A stretch of 49,025 nucleotides of DNA. Source: Bacteroidota bacterium. Lineage in GTDB: Bacteria > Bacteroidota > Ignavibacteria > UBA10030 > BY39. The translations under genes and the position numbers were made by a program. The notes below the pieces were generated by a model. It was not told the origin of the DNA, did no database searches, and saw nothing but the letters and a program-made list of their open reading frames with translations. Location: NCBI GenBank assembly GCA_030017895.1, contig JASEGV010000015.1, forward strand, positions 1 through 49,025, given 5' to 3'. Positions 8,896-17,313 of the stretch are shown here, piece after piece; position 1 is the stretch's first letter, and each line of letters begins with the position of its first letter.

Positions 8896-9594
8896 TTACA
8901 ATTTACCAGACACATTTTCTTTAATTTCGAATTTTTTGTTATCAGGAAATTTTTTTAATAAATCCTCGGCTGTTTGCGAAATCGAAATTGTTGCCGCATC
9001 TAATATTTGAACGAACTGTTTTATAACTCCCAAATTGAGGGACTGCGGGATATTACTTTCTGACTCTTTGATTACTGTTTTCAACATAGTTAGAGCGTTA
9101 CAGGCAGTCAGTCCATAGGCCAATAACGAATTCCTGTAAGTATTAAGAATTTCAATAAAGGTGTTCCAATTTTCAATCACTAATCGATTATTTTCTCTTT
9201 CTTTGCGAAATAAGTAACGCTCGTGAATTCCATTCAAAATTATTGGCAAATGTTCTAAGTCAAGTTGATCTTTTTTCATATAATCGTATGCCCCTAATTT
9301 CATTGCTTCGACTGCAATATTTTCAGAGCCGGCTGCTGTTAGCATTAAGGTAGGCGTTTCGTTTTTTTGCTCACACATCGTTTGAAGCACGTTCAAACCG
9401 CTAATGCCTTGCATTTTGTAATCGAGTATGATTACATCGAACTGAAGTCGATTCAATAATCCAACGGCATCTTCACCCGATTCGCATTCTGTACATTCAA
9501 ACTTGTTGGTCGATTCAAGATATTTCCGTAGAATATTTCTTAAAGGTTCCTCGTCATCGACGAGTAGGATTCTTAGTACGTTTAAATCTACCAT
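8896..9594 (-). CDS. Response regulator with receiver domain and helical C-terminus
   Basis: Two-component signalling protein, 232 residues. Residues 7-125 form a receiver domain: the acidic pair D13/D14 (LLVDDEEP), the phospho-acceptor D58 (DVIILDYKMQG), the switch threonine in LMLTAAGS and the lysine in DYMKKDQ. The remaining ~110 residues are predicted helical (NTFIEILNTYRNSLLAYGL and later) and contain no recognisable helix-turn-helix, GGDEF or phosphatase signature. That stretch may be a degenerate histidine-phosphotransfer-like or dimerisation bundle. No histidine kinase lies nearby, so this is an orphan regulator. The minus-strand start is ATG at 9594, with GGAG just upstream (ATTCTCC on the plus strand at 9596-9602). 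Confidence 0.88.
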   Translation of the reverse strand: MVDLNVLRILLVDDEEPLRNILRKYLESTNKFECTECESGEDAVGLLNRLQFDVIILDYKMQGISGLNVLQTMCEQKNETPTLMLTAAGSENIAVEAMKLGAYDYMKKDQLDLEHLPIILNGIHERYLFRKERENNRLVIENWNTFIEILNTYRNSLLAYGLTACNALTMLKTVIKESESNIPQSLNLGVIKQFVQILDAATISISQTAEDLLKKFPDNKKFEIKENVSGKL

Positions 9595-9754
9595 TCATTC
9601 TCCTTTTGTTCAAAAAATAGTAATGGAAAAAATTCTACTGAATATAGCAAACGACTATTAGATTTGCAAATCGTGTATATAGTTGTGTTGATTTGCTATA
9701 AATTCCAACTTTTCGTATCATTATCAGTCAAATTAATAAAACACAGGAATCAAA

Positions 9755-10675
9755 TTGAGTTTACTCGTAGTCGGTTCATTAGCCCTCGATACAATCGAAA
9801 CGCCGTTCGGAAAAGCTGAAGATGTTCTCGGCGGTTCGGCAGTTTATATCTCGGTATCAGCAAGCTATTTTGTTGAACCTGTCAGGTTAGTTGGTGTTGT
9901 TGGCAGCGACTTCCCAAAATCAGCGATCGAATTTTTAGAAAACAAAAATATCGATTTGGAAGGATTGCAAAAAATCGATGCCGGAAAAACTTTTCGTTGG
10001 GGTGGAAAGTATCATTACGATTTAAATGTTCGGGACACTCTTTATACCCATCTGAACGTATTCGAACATTTTAAACCGGTCATTCCTGAGTCTTATAAAA
10101 AAAGTTCGTATGTTTGTCTCGGAAATATCGACCCTGTACTTCAGCAATGTGTAATTGAACAAATTCAAAATCCGCGGCTCGTTATTGGTGATACTATGAA
10201 TTTCTGGATAAACGGCAAGCGTAAAGAATTACTAAAAGCAATTGAATTGATGAACGTCCTCGTACTAAACGATTCCGAAGCCCGTTTACTTTCAAACGAG
10301 CCTAATCTTATCAGGGCAGCGAAAATTATTATGAAGATGGGTCCCCGAATCGTGATTATTAAAAAAGGGGAACACGGCGCCCTGCTAATTACCGAAAAAA
10401 CAATTTTTTCAGCTCCAGCTTATCCGCTTGAAAATATAAACGATCCAACAGGAGCAGGGGATGCTTTTGCAGGTGGATTTATCGGATGGATTGCAAAAAC
10501 AGACGACCTGTCTGAAGAAAATTTAAAACGTGCAGTAGTATATGGCAGCACTTTAGCCTCTTTCTGCGTTGAAAAGTTCAGCATCGAACGAATCAAAGAT
10601 TTAAACCATCTCGAAATCAAAGATCGGTTTTTAGAGTTCCGTGCTCTCTCGCATTTTGAAGAAGATAGCTTATGA
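9755..10675 (+). CDS. PfkB-family sugar/nucleoside kinase
   Basis: Ribokinase-fold kinase, 306 residues, starting at TTG 9755 after CAGGAA. The N-terminal LLVVGSLALDTIETPFG and GGSAVYISVSASYF form the substrate-binding part. NDPTGAGDAFAGGFIGW holds the anion hole and catalytic aspartate (GAGD). The gene overlaps mtnA by ATGA, so the two proteins are probably made together. Since MtnA uses methylthioribose-1-phosphate, a role of this kinase in methylthioribose or a related pentose salvage step is a reasonable inference. Sequence does not prove it, and adenosine-kinase-like members of the family are also possible. Confidence 0.88.
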   Translation: MSLLVVGSLALDTIETPFGKAEDVLGGSAVYISVSASYFVEPVRLVGVVGSDFPKSAIEFLENKNIDLEGLQKIDAGKTFRWGGKYHYDLNVRDTLYTHLNVFEHFKPVIPESYKKSSYVCLGNIDPVLQQCVIEQIQNPRLVIGDTMNFWINGKRKELLKAIELMNVLVLNDSEARLLSNEPNLIRAAKIIMKMGPRIVIIKKGEHGALLITEKTIFSAPAYPLENINDPTGAGDAFAGGFIGWIAKTDDLSEENLKRAVVYGSTLASFCVEKFSIERIKDLNHLEIKDRFLEFRALSHFEEDSL

Positions 10676-11700
10676 AGTCATTAGAATGGTTAGGAGGTAA
10701 ATTACGATTCATTGACCAAACCAAATTACCAGCAGAAGAAATTTACATAGTTACAGATGATCATCGAATAGTAGGCGATGCGATACACAAATTAAGTATC
10801 CGTGGAGCTCCCGCATTGGGCGTTGCTGCCGCTTACGGTGCGGCACTTGCAGCATTTGAAAACTCAAACGAAAATTCCGCTTCTTTTAAAACCAATTTAA
10901 CATCCGCAATAAACGAATTAAAATCGACACGTCCCACCGCTGTAAATCTATCTTGGTCGTTAGAGCGAATCAACAAAGTTCTGGATACTTTTATCATTTC
11001 CGGTGTTGAGTTAACAGTTGCAAAAATTATAGATGAGGCAATAAATATTCACGACGAAGATATTGCTATGTGTAATGCCATAGGAATTAACGGGGCAGAA
11101 ATTATTCCGCAAGATGCTACCATACTTACGCACTGCAACACCGGTGCGTTGGCAACAGGCGGCGATGGAACTGCCCAAAATGTTATAGTAACTGCCCACA
11201 CATCAGGCAAAAATATTAAAGTGTATGCCGGCGAAACTCGTCCCCTTTTACAAGGAGCCCGATTAACCGTTTGGGAATTGATGAAATTAGGCATTGATGT
11301 AACTTTGATAACCGACAGCACAGCCGCATTTCTTATGCAGCAGAAAAAAATTGACTTGGTGATTACGGGAGCCGACAGAATTACGATGCAAGGTTTTGTT
11401 GCAAATAAAGTTGGCACTTACAATCTTGCAGTGAATGCAAAGATGCACGGGATTCCGTTTTACATTGCTGCACCAACATCGACAATCGATACCAAAATCG
11501 AATTCGGTGATGAAATAATAATTGAGGAAAGAAGCGAAAACGAGATAACTGAATATTTTGGAAAGAGAACAGCACCGGTAGGAGTAAAAGTATATTCGCC
11601 CGCATTCGATATCACTCCACCCGATTTAATTACAGGTATAATTACCGACAGGAAAATATTCTTACCTCCTTATTCGCACTCGTTATCCGAACTGAAATGA
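10672..11700 (+). CDS. mtnA: S-methyl-5-thioribose-1-phosphate isomerase
   Basis: Aldose-ketose isomerase of methionine salvage, converting methylthioribose-1-phosphate to methylthioribulose-1-phosphate. At 342 residues it is full length. Family signatures are IRGAPALGVAAAYG, the catalytic cysteine in ILTHCNTGALATGG, the catalytic aspartate region VITGADRITMQG, and PFYIAAPTSTID. It is related to eIF2B subunits, but the cysteine/aspartate pair supports the isomerase assignment. It lies between a PfkB kinase and recO with four-base overlaps on both sides, so the three genes form one operon. No later methionine-salvage gene (mtnB, C, D) is in the window. Confidence 0.95.
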   Translation: MKSLEWLGGKLRFIDQTKLPAEEIYIVTDDHRIVGDAIHKLSIRGAPALGVAAAYGAALAAFENSNENSASFKTNLTSAINELKSTRPTAVNLSWSLERINKVLDTFIISGVELTVAKIIDEAINIHDEDIAMCNAIGINGAEIIPQDATILTHCNTGALATGGDGTAQNVIVTAHTSGKNIKVYAGETRPLLQGARLTVWELMKLGIDVTLITDSTAAFLMQQKKIDLVITGADRITMQGFVANKVGTYNLAVNAKMHGIPFYIAAPTSTIDTKIEFGDEIIIEERSENEITEYFGKRTAPVGVKVYSPAFDITPPDLITGIITDRKIFLPPYSHSLSELK

Positions 11701-12470
11701 TTGTAAAAACAGAAGCCATAGTCCTGAAGGCGAGCAAATACAGAGAGACAAGTAAGTTAGTTACTTTTTATACGAAACGATACGGCAAAATAAACGGGAT
11801 AATAAAAGGTGCACGACAGTTCAAAAATAAATTCGGTTCATCACTCGAACCGCTCTCTTATGTAATGATCGTATTTTATAAAAAGGAATCTACTCAACTT
11901 CACTTGGTTACTCAATGCGATTTGTTAAAAGCGTTCAAAAGTATTTCACAGGATTTAGATAAATTAGAAACGGCATTAAAAATTATTGAGCTTGTTTATA
12001 AAGTGATGCACGATGAAGAAGAAAACGAGAAGCTCTTTAGTTTATTGAATAACATTCTTTTGGCAATCGAAACTAATAACCGGAACTTCGCTAATCTATT
12101 TTATCTTTTTGAAATTAAATTAGGCGAAATATTAGGATATCAATATAATTTTTCGATTTGTGGTAAATGCGGAGTTGATATTTACAATAACGGAGACGAA
12201 ATGCTCCAAATCGTTTTCGACTATTCAAAAGGAAGTTTGATGTGTGTTGATTGTGTCAAATATTCAGTTCATCCTCATAAATTGTCTGTAAGAATTTTAA
12301 AAATATTAAATCGGATTGAAAAAACAGAACAAGTCGATTCGGTAACTAATATGATAATAAGTAAACAGGATGGAAATGAGATAGGGAAATTTTTATTCGA
12401 CTATTTACGTTATCATATCAGCAGTTTGAAAGAACTAAAAAGTGAAAAAGTTTTCAGCCAGCTTTTTTAA
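11697..12470 (+). CDS. recO: DNA repair protein RecO
   Basis: Recombination mediator that helps load RecA on gaps with RecF/RecR. It is 257 residues long. The N-terminal OB fold begins IVKTEAIVLKASKYRETSKL with the typical GKINGIIKGARQ strand. The helical middle is followed by a zinc-binding pair (CGKCG near residue 160 and CVDC near 183), as in many RecO proteins. The start ATG overlaps the mtnA stop (ATGA). The gap to the next gene is 81 bases with no hairpin, so read-through into the protease gene is possible. Confidence 0.93.
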   Translation: MIVKTEAIVLKASKYRETSKLVTFYTKRYGKINGIIKGARQFKNKFGSSLEPLSYVMIVFYKKESTQLHLVTQCDLLKAFKSISQDLDKLETALKIIELVYKVMHDEEENEKLFSLLNNILLAIETNNRNFANLFYLFEIKLGEILGYQYNFSICGKCGVDIYNNGDEMLQIVFDYSKGSLMCVDCVKYSVHPHKLSVRILKILNRIEKTEQVDSVTNMIISKQDGNEIGKFLFDYLRYHISSLKELKSEKVFSQLF

Positions 12471-12551
12471 TCGGTTTTGAAACAAAATCAAACCATCTTC
12501 AGTATAATGCACTAAAAATGAATCAAATAACTAATTAATAGGATCATATAT

Positions 12552-14081
12552 ATGAATAAAAAATCAATATTATCAGCAATATTTTTAATCACCGTTGGTA
12601 TTATTTTCGGAGTAATACTTGTTACGAGCTTGAATACAGGCATCAATTTTAGTTTTGCGGGGGATGAACAGGTTAAGTTAGGGGCAGCTTCGCCAATTAA
12701 GAAAGAAGCTGTCGAAATTAAATCGCTAAGCCAACCTTTCATTGATGTAGCCAAAGCAATAACTCCGACCGTCGTAAGTATCAATGTTGTTGAGAAAGTA
12801 GAAAAACGAAGTCAGGAATTTAAAGAGTTCTTCCATTTCTTCGGTCCCGATTTTAAGTTTCCCGAACCTCAACCACAGATGGGATCTGGTTCGGGTGTAA
12901 TTATTAATTCCGACGGTTACATCCTTACAAACAACCACGTTGTAACCGGTGCACGAGAAGACGGGATCGAAGTTACACTCAACGACAAACGCGTTTTTAA
13001 AAAAGTAAAAGTAGTTGGAACCGATCCGACAACCGATTTGGCGGTAATCAAAATTGATGGGAAAGATTTACCAACTGCCTCGCTCGGTAATTCCGAAGAA
13101 TTACAAGTGGGCGAATGGGTGCTTGCAATCGGAAACCCCCTAGGACTTCGATCAACAGTAACGGCTGGAATAGTTAGTGCAATCGGTCGTGGCGGCATAG
13201 GTGTCATCAGTGGCGATTACAGCATCGAAAGTTTCATACAAACCGATGCAGCAATTAATCCCGGAAACAGCGGCGGTCCGTTAGTGAATCTTTATGGTGA
13301 GGTTGTAGGTTTGAACACTGCCATCGCCACAACAAACGCTCGCTATCAAGGATATGGTTTTGCTGTGCCGATAAATATTGCAAAGTATGTTGCACAGGAT
13401 ATTATTCAGTACGGAAAAGTTCGGCGTGGTTACTTGGGTGTTCAAATCGGACAAATTGATGAAACGATGTCGAAGGCGCTGAAGTTAGGAAAATTAACAG
13501 GTGTTCTGATACAAGGAACGGTTAAAGATGGCGCAGCCGAAAAAGCTGGTTTGAAACAAGGCGATGTAATACTCGAAATCGACGGACGCGAGATGGCGGC
13601 TCCTAACGAAGTTCAAAGCTATATCGCAACGAAGCATCCGAATGATGTAGTAGCAATAAAACTGAATCGCGATGGAAAAATTATTGAGAAAAAAGTAAAA
13701 CTTGCTTCAAGAACTGATGATAAAGAATTAATTACCGCTAAAGAAGCGAAGAAAGAAAAAGAATCAGATGAAACAATCTCCACGAAACCATATTCGTTCG
13801 AAAAGTTAGGTCTTTCAATTCAAAATCTAACGTCCCAACAAAAAAAAGAACTGAAATTGGATAACGGGGTGATAGTCAGTGATGTAAAAACATTAACCGA
13901 AGCGTTCAAACGAGGACTGCAAAAGAATGATGTAATTTTAGAAATTAACCGGAAAACTGTTTCATCGGTGAATGAAATACGCAAAATAATCGAGAATACA
14001 AGTCCCGGCGAATCGGTTTTATTGAGAGTTCGAAAATCGGAAGAAAACTCAATCTTCTTAGCTTTAGAAATACCGAAATAG
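12552..14081 (+). CDS. degP: Do/HtrA-family periplasmic serine protease
   Basis: Envelope quality-control protease, 509 residues. An N-terminal hydrophobic segment (ILSAIFLITVGIIFGVILV) serves as signal or anchor. The trypsin-like domain shows the triad H129 (TNNHVV), D162 (TTDLAVI) and S240 (NPGNSGGPL). Two PDZ domains follow: residues about 290-385 (RRGYLGVQIG, GLKQGDVILEIDG) and about 415-505 (LGLSIQNLT, GLQKNDVILEINR). The acidic/lysine-rich linker near 395-410 separates them. Two PDZ domains fit DegP/DegQ rather than DegS. It has a good ATG. A mobile repeat and a terminator lie downstream. The exact DegP or DegQ identity is not resolved. Confidence 0.94.
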   Translation: MNKKSILSAIFLITVGIIFGVILVTSLNTGINFSFAGDEQVKLGAASPIKKEAVEIKSLSQPFIDVAKAITPTVVSINVVEKVEKRSQEFKEFFHFFGPDFKFPEPQPQMGSGSGVIINSDGYILTNNHVVTGAREDGIEVTLNDKRVFKKVKVVGTDPTTDLAVIKIDGKDLPTASLGNSEELQVGEWVLAIGNPLGLRSTVTAGIVSAIGRGGIGVISGDYSIESFIQTDAAINPGNSGGPLVNLYGEVVGLNTAIATTNARYQGYGFAVPINIAKYVAQDIIQYGKVRRGYLGVQIGQIDETMSKALKLGKLTGVLIQGTVKDGAAEKAGLKQGDVILEIDGREMAAPNEVQSYIATKHPNDVVAIKLNRDGKIIEKKVKLASRTDDKELITAKEAKKEKESDETISTKPYSFEKLGLSIQNLTSQQKKELKLDNGVIVSDVKTLTEAFKRGLQKNDVILEINRKTVSSVNEIRKIIENTSPGESVLLRVRKSEENSIFLALEIPK

Positions 14082-14091
14082 TTTAAATAAC

Positions 14092-14186
14092 TGAAGTTAC
14101 GCAAGAATCTGAAACCTCAAATTCAGGTTATTTTTAGATGTTTCGCTTCGCTCAACATGACAAAAAGTCAATTCTGCGTAACTTCA
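14092..14186 (+). repeat. MITE-like element, copy 1 (short form)
   Basis: This 95-base element has perfect 12-base terminal inverted repeats (TGAAGTTACGCA at 14092-14103, its complement at 14175-14186). The body is the reverse complement of the element at 42421-42551, with one mismatch seen and a 36-base segment missing next to its left terminus. It lies 10 bases after the HtrA stop codon. No coding capacity. Confidence 0.88.
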
Positions 14187-14214
14187 CTAAATAATTAAGA
14201 ATACCCTAAATTTG

Positions 14215-14251
14215 AAAGGAAACCTTGTATTTTGGGTTTCCTTTTATTTTT
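14215..14251 (+). terminator. Rho-independent terminator
   Basis: AAAGGAAACC (14215-14224) pairs perfectly with GGTTTCCTTT (14235-14244) across a 10-base loop and is followed by TATTTTTG. It closes the recO/HtrA transcription unit. The rest of the gap up to the HNH gene (14252-14389) is AT-rich and shows nothing else I can identify. Confidence 0.8.
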
Positions 14252-14389
14252 GATAGTAAAACTTGATTATCTTCCCATTTTAACATATATTTTTTATGAA
14301 ATAAATCATTTTAACCATAACCAATTAAAAACAAAAGGAAGTATTTAGTCTTCAGCAAGTTTACAATTTCAAAAAGGTCAAATGGTATC

Positions 14390-14893
14390 CTGAGTTCAAG
14401 GGTACTTGTTCTGAATCAGAATTATGAACCGATCAGCATTTGCAATGCTAAGAAGGCAATATTGTTATTATACCTTGGTAAAGCCGAATTAGTTGAAGCC
14501 AAAAACGGCAAGGTAGTACGATCGGCAAAAACCCAAATTTCCGTTCCGAGCATTGTGAGGTTAGATATTTACATCCGCATTCCGTTTCAAAAAATTATTC
14601 TATCGCGGAAAAATATTTTGCGCCGCGATGGGCATCAATGCCAATATTGCGGTTCGCATGGTGGTAATCTCACTCTGGATCATATCATTCCAAAATCGCA
14701 AGGAGGCGAAGATACGTGGGAAAATTTAATAACTGCCTGTGTATCATGTAACAACAAAAAAGACGATAGAAAACCTGAAGATGTTAATATGAAGCTTCTC
14801 CGACAACCGAGAAAACCGAATCACATCACATTTATTCGACACAGCGTAAATAAAATTGATGAACGATGGAAGCCATACCTCTTTTTAAATTAA
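14390..14893 (+). CDS. HNH endonuclease, apparent CTG start
   Basis: HNH-family nuclease of the widespread small type that begins with a conserved (V)LVLNQNYEPIS segment. The HNH core is LTLDHIIPKSQGG...ENLITACVSCNNKK, with zinc pairs CQYC and CVSC. The first ordinary start in frame (TTG at 14462) would remove the conserved N-terminal segment, which is clearly encoded upstream (RVLVLNQNYEPISICNAKKA). Between the stop at 14318 and 14462 there is no ATG, GTG or TTG. CTG at 14390 gives 167 residues and sits 12 bases after AAAAAGG. The function of this solitary family is poorly known and it is not obviously a restriction enzyme. It precedes trpS by 21 bases. Confidence 0.82.
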   Translation: MSSRVLVLNQNYEPISICNAKKAILLLYLGKAELVEAKNGKVVRSAKTQISVPSIVRLDIYIRIPFQKIILSRKNILRRDGHQCQYCGSHGGNLTLDHIIPKSQGGEDTWENLITACVSCNNKKDDRKPEDVNMKLLRQPRKPNHITFIRHSVNKIDERWKPYLFLN

Positions 14894-14914
14894 TTACGAC
14901 TCAACATTCTATTC

Positions 14915-15898
14915 ATGAATAATAAAAAGCGAATACTCAGCGGGATGCGACCTACGGGTAAACTACATCTTGGGCATCTAGTGGGTGCCTTAGAAAATTG
15001 GGTTACCCTGCAAAACGATTTTAACAACTATCATTTGATTGCCGATTATCACGCACTCACAACAGATCTGAATTCTACAAACATTTATCAAAATTCAATT
15101 GAGATGTTAATCGACTGGCTGGCAGTAGGGCTTGATCCTGAAAAAAGTCCGATGTTCCGTCAATCTAAGATTAAAGAGCACTGCGAGTTACACCTAATTT
15201 TTTCAATGCTCATAACATCAGCTCGTTTAGAACGCAATCCGACAGTCAAAGATCAAGTTCGTGATTTGAATATCGAGAATATTTCTTACGGTCATCTCGG
15301 TTATCCTGTCCTTCAGGCAGCAGATATACTTTTATACAAAGGTGAATTCGTTCCTGTAGGTGATGATCAGGTACCACATGTTGAGATTACGCGAGAGATA
15401 GCCCGCCGTTTTAATCAGCAGTACGGCGAAGTGTTTCCTGAAGCTGAACCCCGCCTGACTGTTTTCTCACGGCTACCCGGTTTAGACGGCGACCAGAAGA
15501 TGAGCAAGTCGGCAGGCAACACAATTTTAATTTCCGACGATGCGGCAACAGTACAGAAAAAGATGCGCTCGGCTGTAACGGATCCGCAAAAACTTCGCAA
15601 GGGAGACCCTGGAAGACCAGAAATATGTTTGGTATTTACATACCATAAAAAATTCAATCCTTCCGAAGTTCCGGAAATCGAATCTGGATGTCGCAGCGGG
15701 GCGTTAGGTTGCGTAGATTGTAAAATGAAATGTTCAAATAAAATAAATGAACATCTATCTCCATTTATTGAGAAGAGAAAATATTTTGAAGTTAACCCGG
15801 AATTAGTTCTTGAAATATTGACCGACGGCGAAAATAAAGCTCGTTTTGTTGCACAAGAAACAATGAACGAAGTTCGTTCCGTAATGAAGTTTGGGTAA
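14915..15898 (+). CDS. trpS: Tryptophanyl-tRNA synthetase with Fe-S-type cysteines
   Basis: Class I synthetase charging tRNA-Trp, 327 residues. The HIGH-type motif is HLGH at residues 18-21 (TGKLHLGHLVGAL) and KMSKS is at 195-199. The anticodon-binding side carries C238, C259, C266 and C269 in the order C-x20-C-x6-C-x2-C, plus C273. This is very similar to the cysteine pattern that holds a [4Fe-4S] cluster in Thermotoga maritima TrpRS (C-x22-C-x6-C-x2-C). Cluster binding here is inferred. The stop codon shares one base with the scpA start (TAATG), so trpS, scpA, scpB and rluB form one operon. Confidence 0.96.
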   Translation: MNNKKRILSGMRPTGKLHLGHLVGALENWVTLQNDFNNYHLIADYHALTTDLNSTNIYQNSIEMLIDWLAVGLDPEKSPMFRQSKIKEHCELHLIFSMLITSARLERNPTVKDQVRDLNIENISYGHLGYPVLQAADILLYKGEFVPVGDDQVPHVEITREIARRFNQQYGEVFPEAEPRLTVFSRLPGLDGDQKMSKSAGNTILISDDAATVQKKMRSAVTDPQKLRKGDPGRPEICLVFTYHKKFNPSEVPEIESGCRSGALGCVDCKMKCSNKINEHLSPFIEKRKYFEVNPELVLEILTDGENKARFVAQETMNEVRSVMKFG

Positions 15899-16629
15899 TG
15901 TCTTATAAAATTAAATTGCTCCAATTCGAAGGACCGCTCGATCTGCTCTTGTTCTTTATCAAGCGGGATGAATTAGATATTAAAGATATTCCAATTTCAA
16001 AAATCACAAAAGAGTTTTTAGATTATTTAAATATTCTTCAAGAACTTGATCTTGAAATAGCAGGCGATTTTATCGTGATGGCTGCCGAGCTGATGCAGAT
16101 TAAAGTAAAAATGCTTCTTCCGAAAGAACCCGGCAACGAAGATGAGCAGGACCCGCGTGCGGAATTAATAAGAAGATTATTGGAATACAAACGTTACAAA
16201 GAGATTACGGAAAAATTTTCAGACTTAGAAATAGAGCAACGGAAATTATATTTCCGCAAAACATTCCATCAAGATGAGAAAAAAATTCCTCCCGAAGACC
16301 AAGAGGAAGGTTTAAAAGATATCACAATGTATAAACTTATCTCGGCATTCAAACGTGCAATGGAGCGTGCCCCACGGAGGATTTACCACGATGTCGAGTT
16401 GATGAATGTTACCATTGATGAACAGATGAGCTATATAGTCGATTTTTTTCGTGCTCGCGACGAAGGAACATTCCTTGAACTTGTAGCGTATATGACTGAG
16501 AAAATTCGTATAATTGTTACAATTATTGCTCTTCTCGAATTGATGAAAGCTCAAATTGTAGCCATCAAATATGTAGAAAGTTTAGAAGACGATTTCATAA
16601 TTTATAAAGTAAAAGAATGGATCAATTAG
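15898..16629 (+). CDS. scpA: Segregation and condensation protein A
   Basis: Kleisin subunit of the SMC-ScpAB condensin that compacts and segregates the chromosome, 243 residues. The N-terminal kleisin helix FEGPLDLLLFFIKRDELDIKDIPI is diagnostic, followed by AADFIVMAAELMQIK-like sequence (here GDFIVMAAELMQIKVKMLLP). The C-terminal winged helix (TFLELVAYMTEKIRIIVT..LLELMKAQIV) binds the SMC head. The TAATG start overlap with trpS and the 13-base overlap with scpB give tight coupling. Smc itself is not in the window. Confidence 0.95.
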   Translation: MSYKIKLLQFEGPLDLLLFFIKRDELDIKDIPISKITKEFLDYLNILQELDLEIAGDFIVMAAELMQIKVKMLLPKEPGNEDEQDPRAELIRRLLEYKRYKEITEKFSDLEIEQRKLYFRKTFHQDEKKIPPEDQEEGLKDITMYKLISAFKRAMERAPRRIYHDVELMNVTIDEQMSYIVDFFRARDEGTFLELVAYMTEKIRIIVTIIALLELMKAQIVAIKYVESLEDDFIIYKVKEWIN

Positions 16630-17312
16630 ATAAACAAAAAGTAGTTGAAGCTCTGATATTTGCATCTGATGAACCGTTGTCTTTGAGAGAAATCGTGAAC
16701 ATTCTAAAAATGTCTGAAGAAAGCCATTTAAGAATTAGAATGAATGAAGACGATGTTCTCTCTGTGATCAGGCAGTTGAATAGCGAATACGTAACATCAA
16801 ACAGACCATTCCGGATAATTCAGTCGGCGGGTGGATTTCAGTTTGCAACACTCCCTGATTTTGCTACTTGGTTGGGATTAATGGTTAAAGAAAAAGCGAA
16901 ACGAAAACTTTCGCAATCTGCTTTGGAAACTTTGGCGGTCATCGCTTACAAACAACCGGTAACTAAACCGGAGATTGAAGCTATACGTGGTGTGAACGTT
17001 GACTATATGATCAGCGCTCTGCTCGAACGCGATTTAATTACAATCGTTGGAAGGTCGGCATCGCCCGGCAGACCGCTGTTATACGGAACAACTTTAACAT
17101 TTTTAAAACATTTCGGTATAAATGATTTGATTGATTTACCCAAACCAAGAGAAATTGATGAAATTTTAAGCGACACTACTTTTGAAGTAGAAAAAGAATT
17201 GATGAAGCGATTAGGCAAAGATTTAACTGAACAGGAAGAACAAATCTCCGGTTCCGATGAATCACCAAGCGATGAAAATGGAACACAAATGGAAATTAAA
17301 AATGAGAATTGA
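16617..17312 (+). CDS. scpB: Segregation and condensation protein B
   Basis: Winged-helix partner of ScpA in the SMC complex, 231 residues. Two winged-helix domains are visible: VVEALIFASDEPLSLREIV at the start, and ALETLAVIAYKQPVTKPEIEAIRGVNVDYM in the second domain, the most conserved ScpB stretch. RPLLYGTTLTFLKHFG closes the core. The last ~45 residues are acidic and disordered-looking (EEQISGSDESPSDENGT). The start lies inside the end of scpA. Confidence 0.95.
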   Translation: MDQLDKQKVVEALIFASDEPLSLREIVNILKMSEESHLRIRMNEDDVLSVIRQLNSEYVTSNRPFRIIQSAGGFQFATLPDFATWLGLMVKEKAKRKLSQSALETLAVIAYKQPVTKPEIEAIRGVNVDYMISALLERDLITIVGRSASPGRPLLYGTTLTFLKHFGINDLIDLPKPREIDEILSDTTFEVEKELMKRLGKDLTEQEEQISGSDESPSDENGTQMEIKNEN

Positions 17313-17313
17313 A

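Noticed and set aside
12503-12512. TATAATGC as a sigma-70 -10 box before the HtrA gene
   Set aside because: Bacteria of this group use a different primary promoter consensus, and no matching upstream element is seen.
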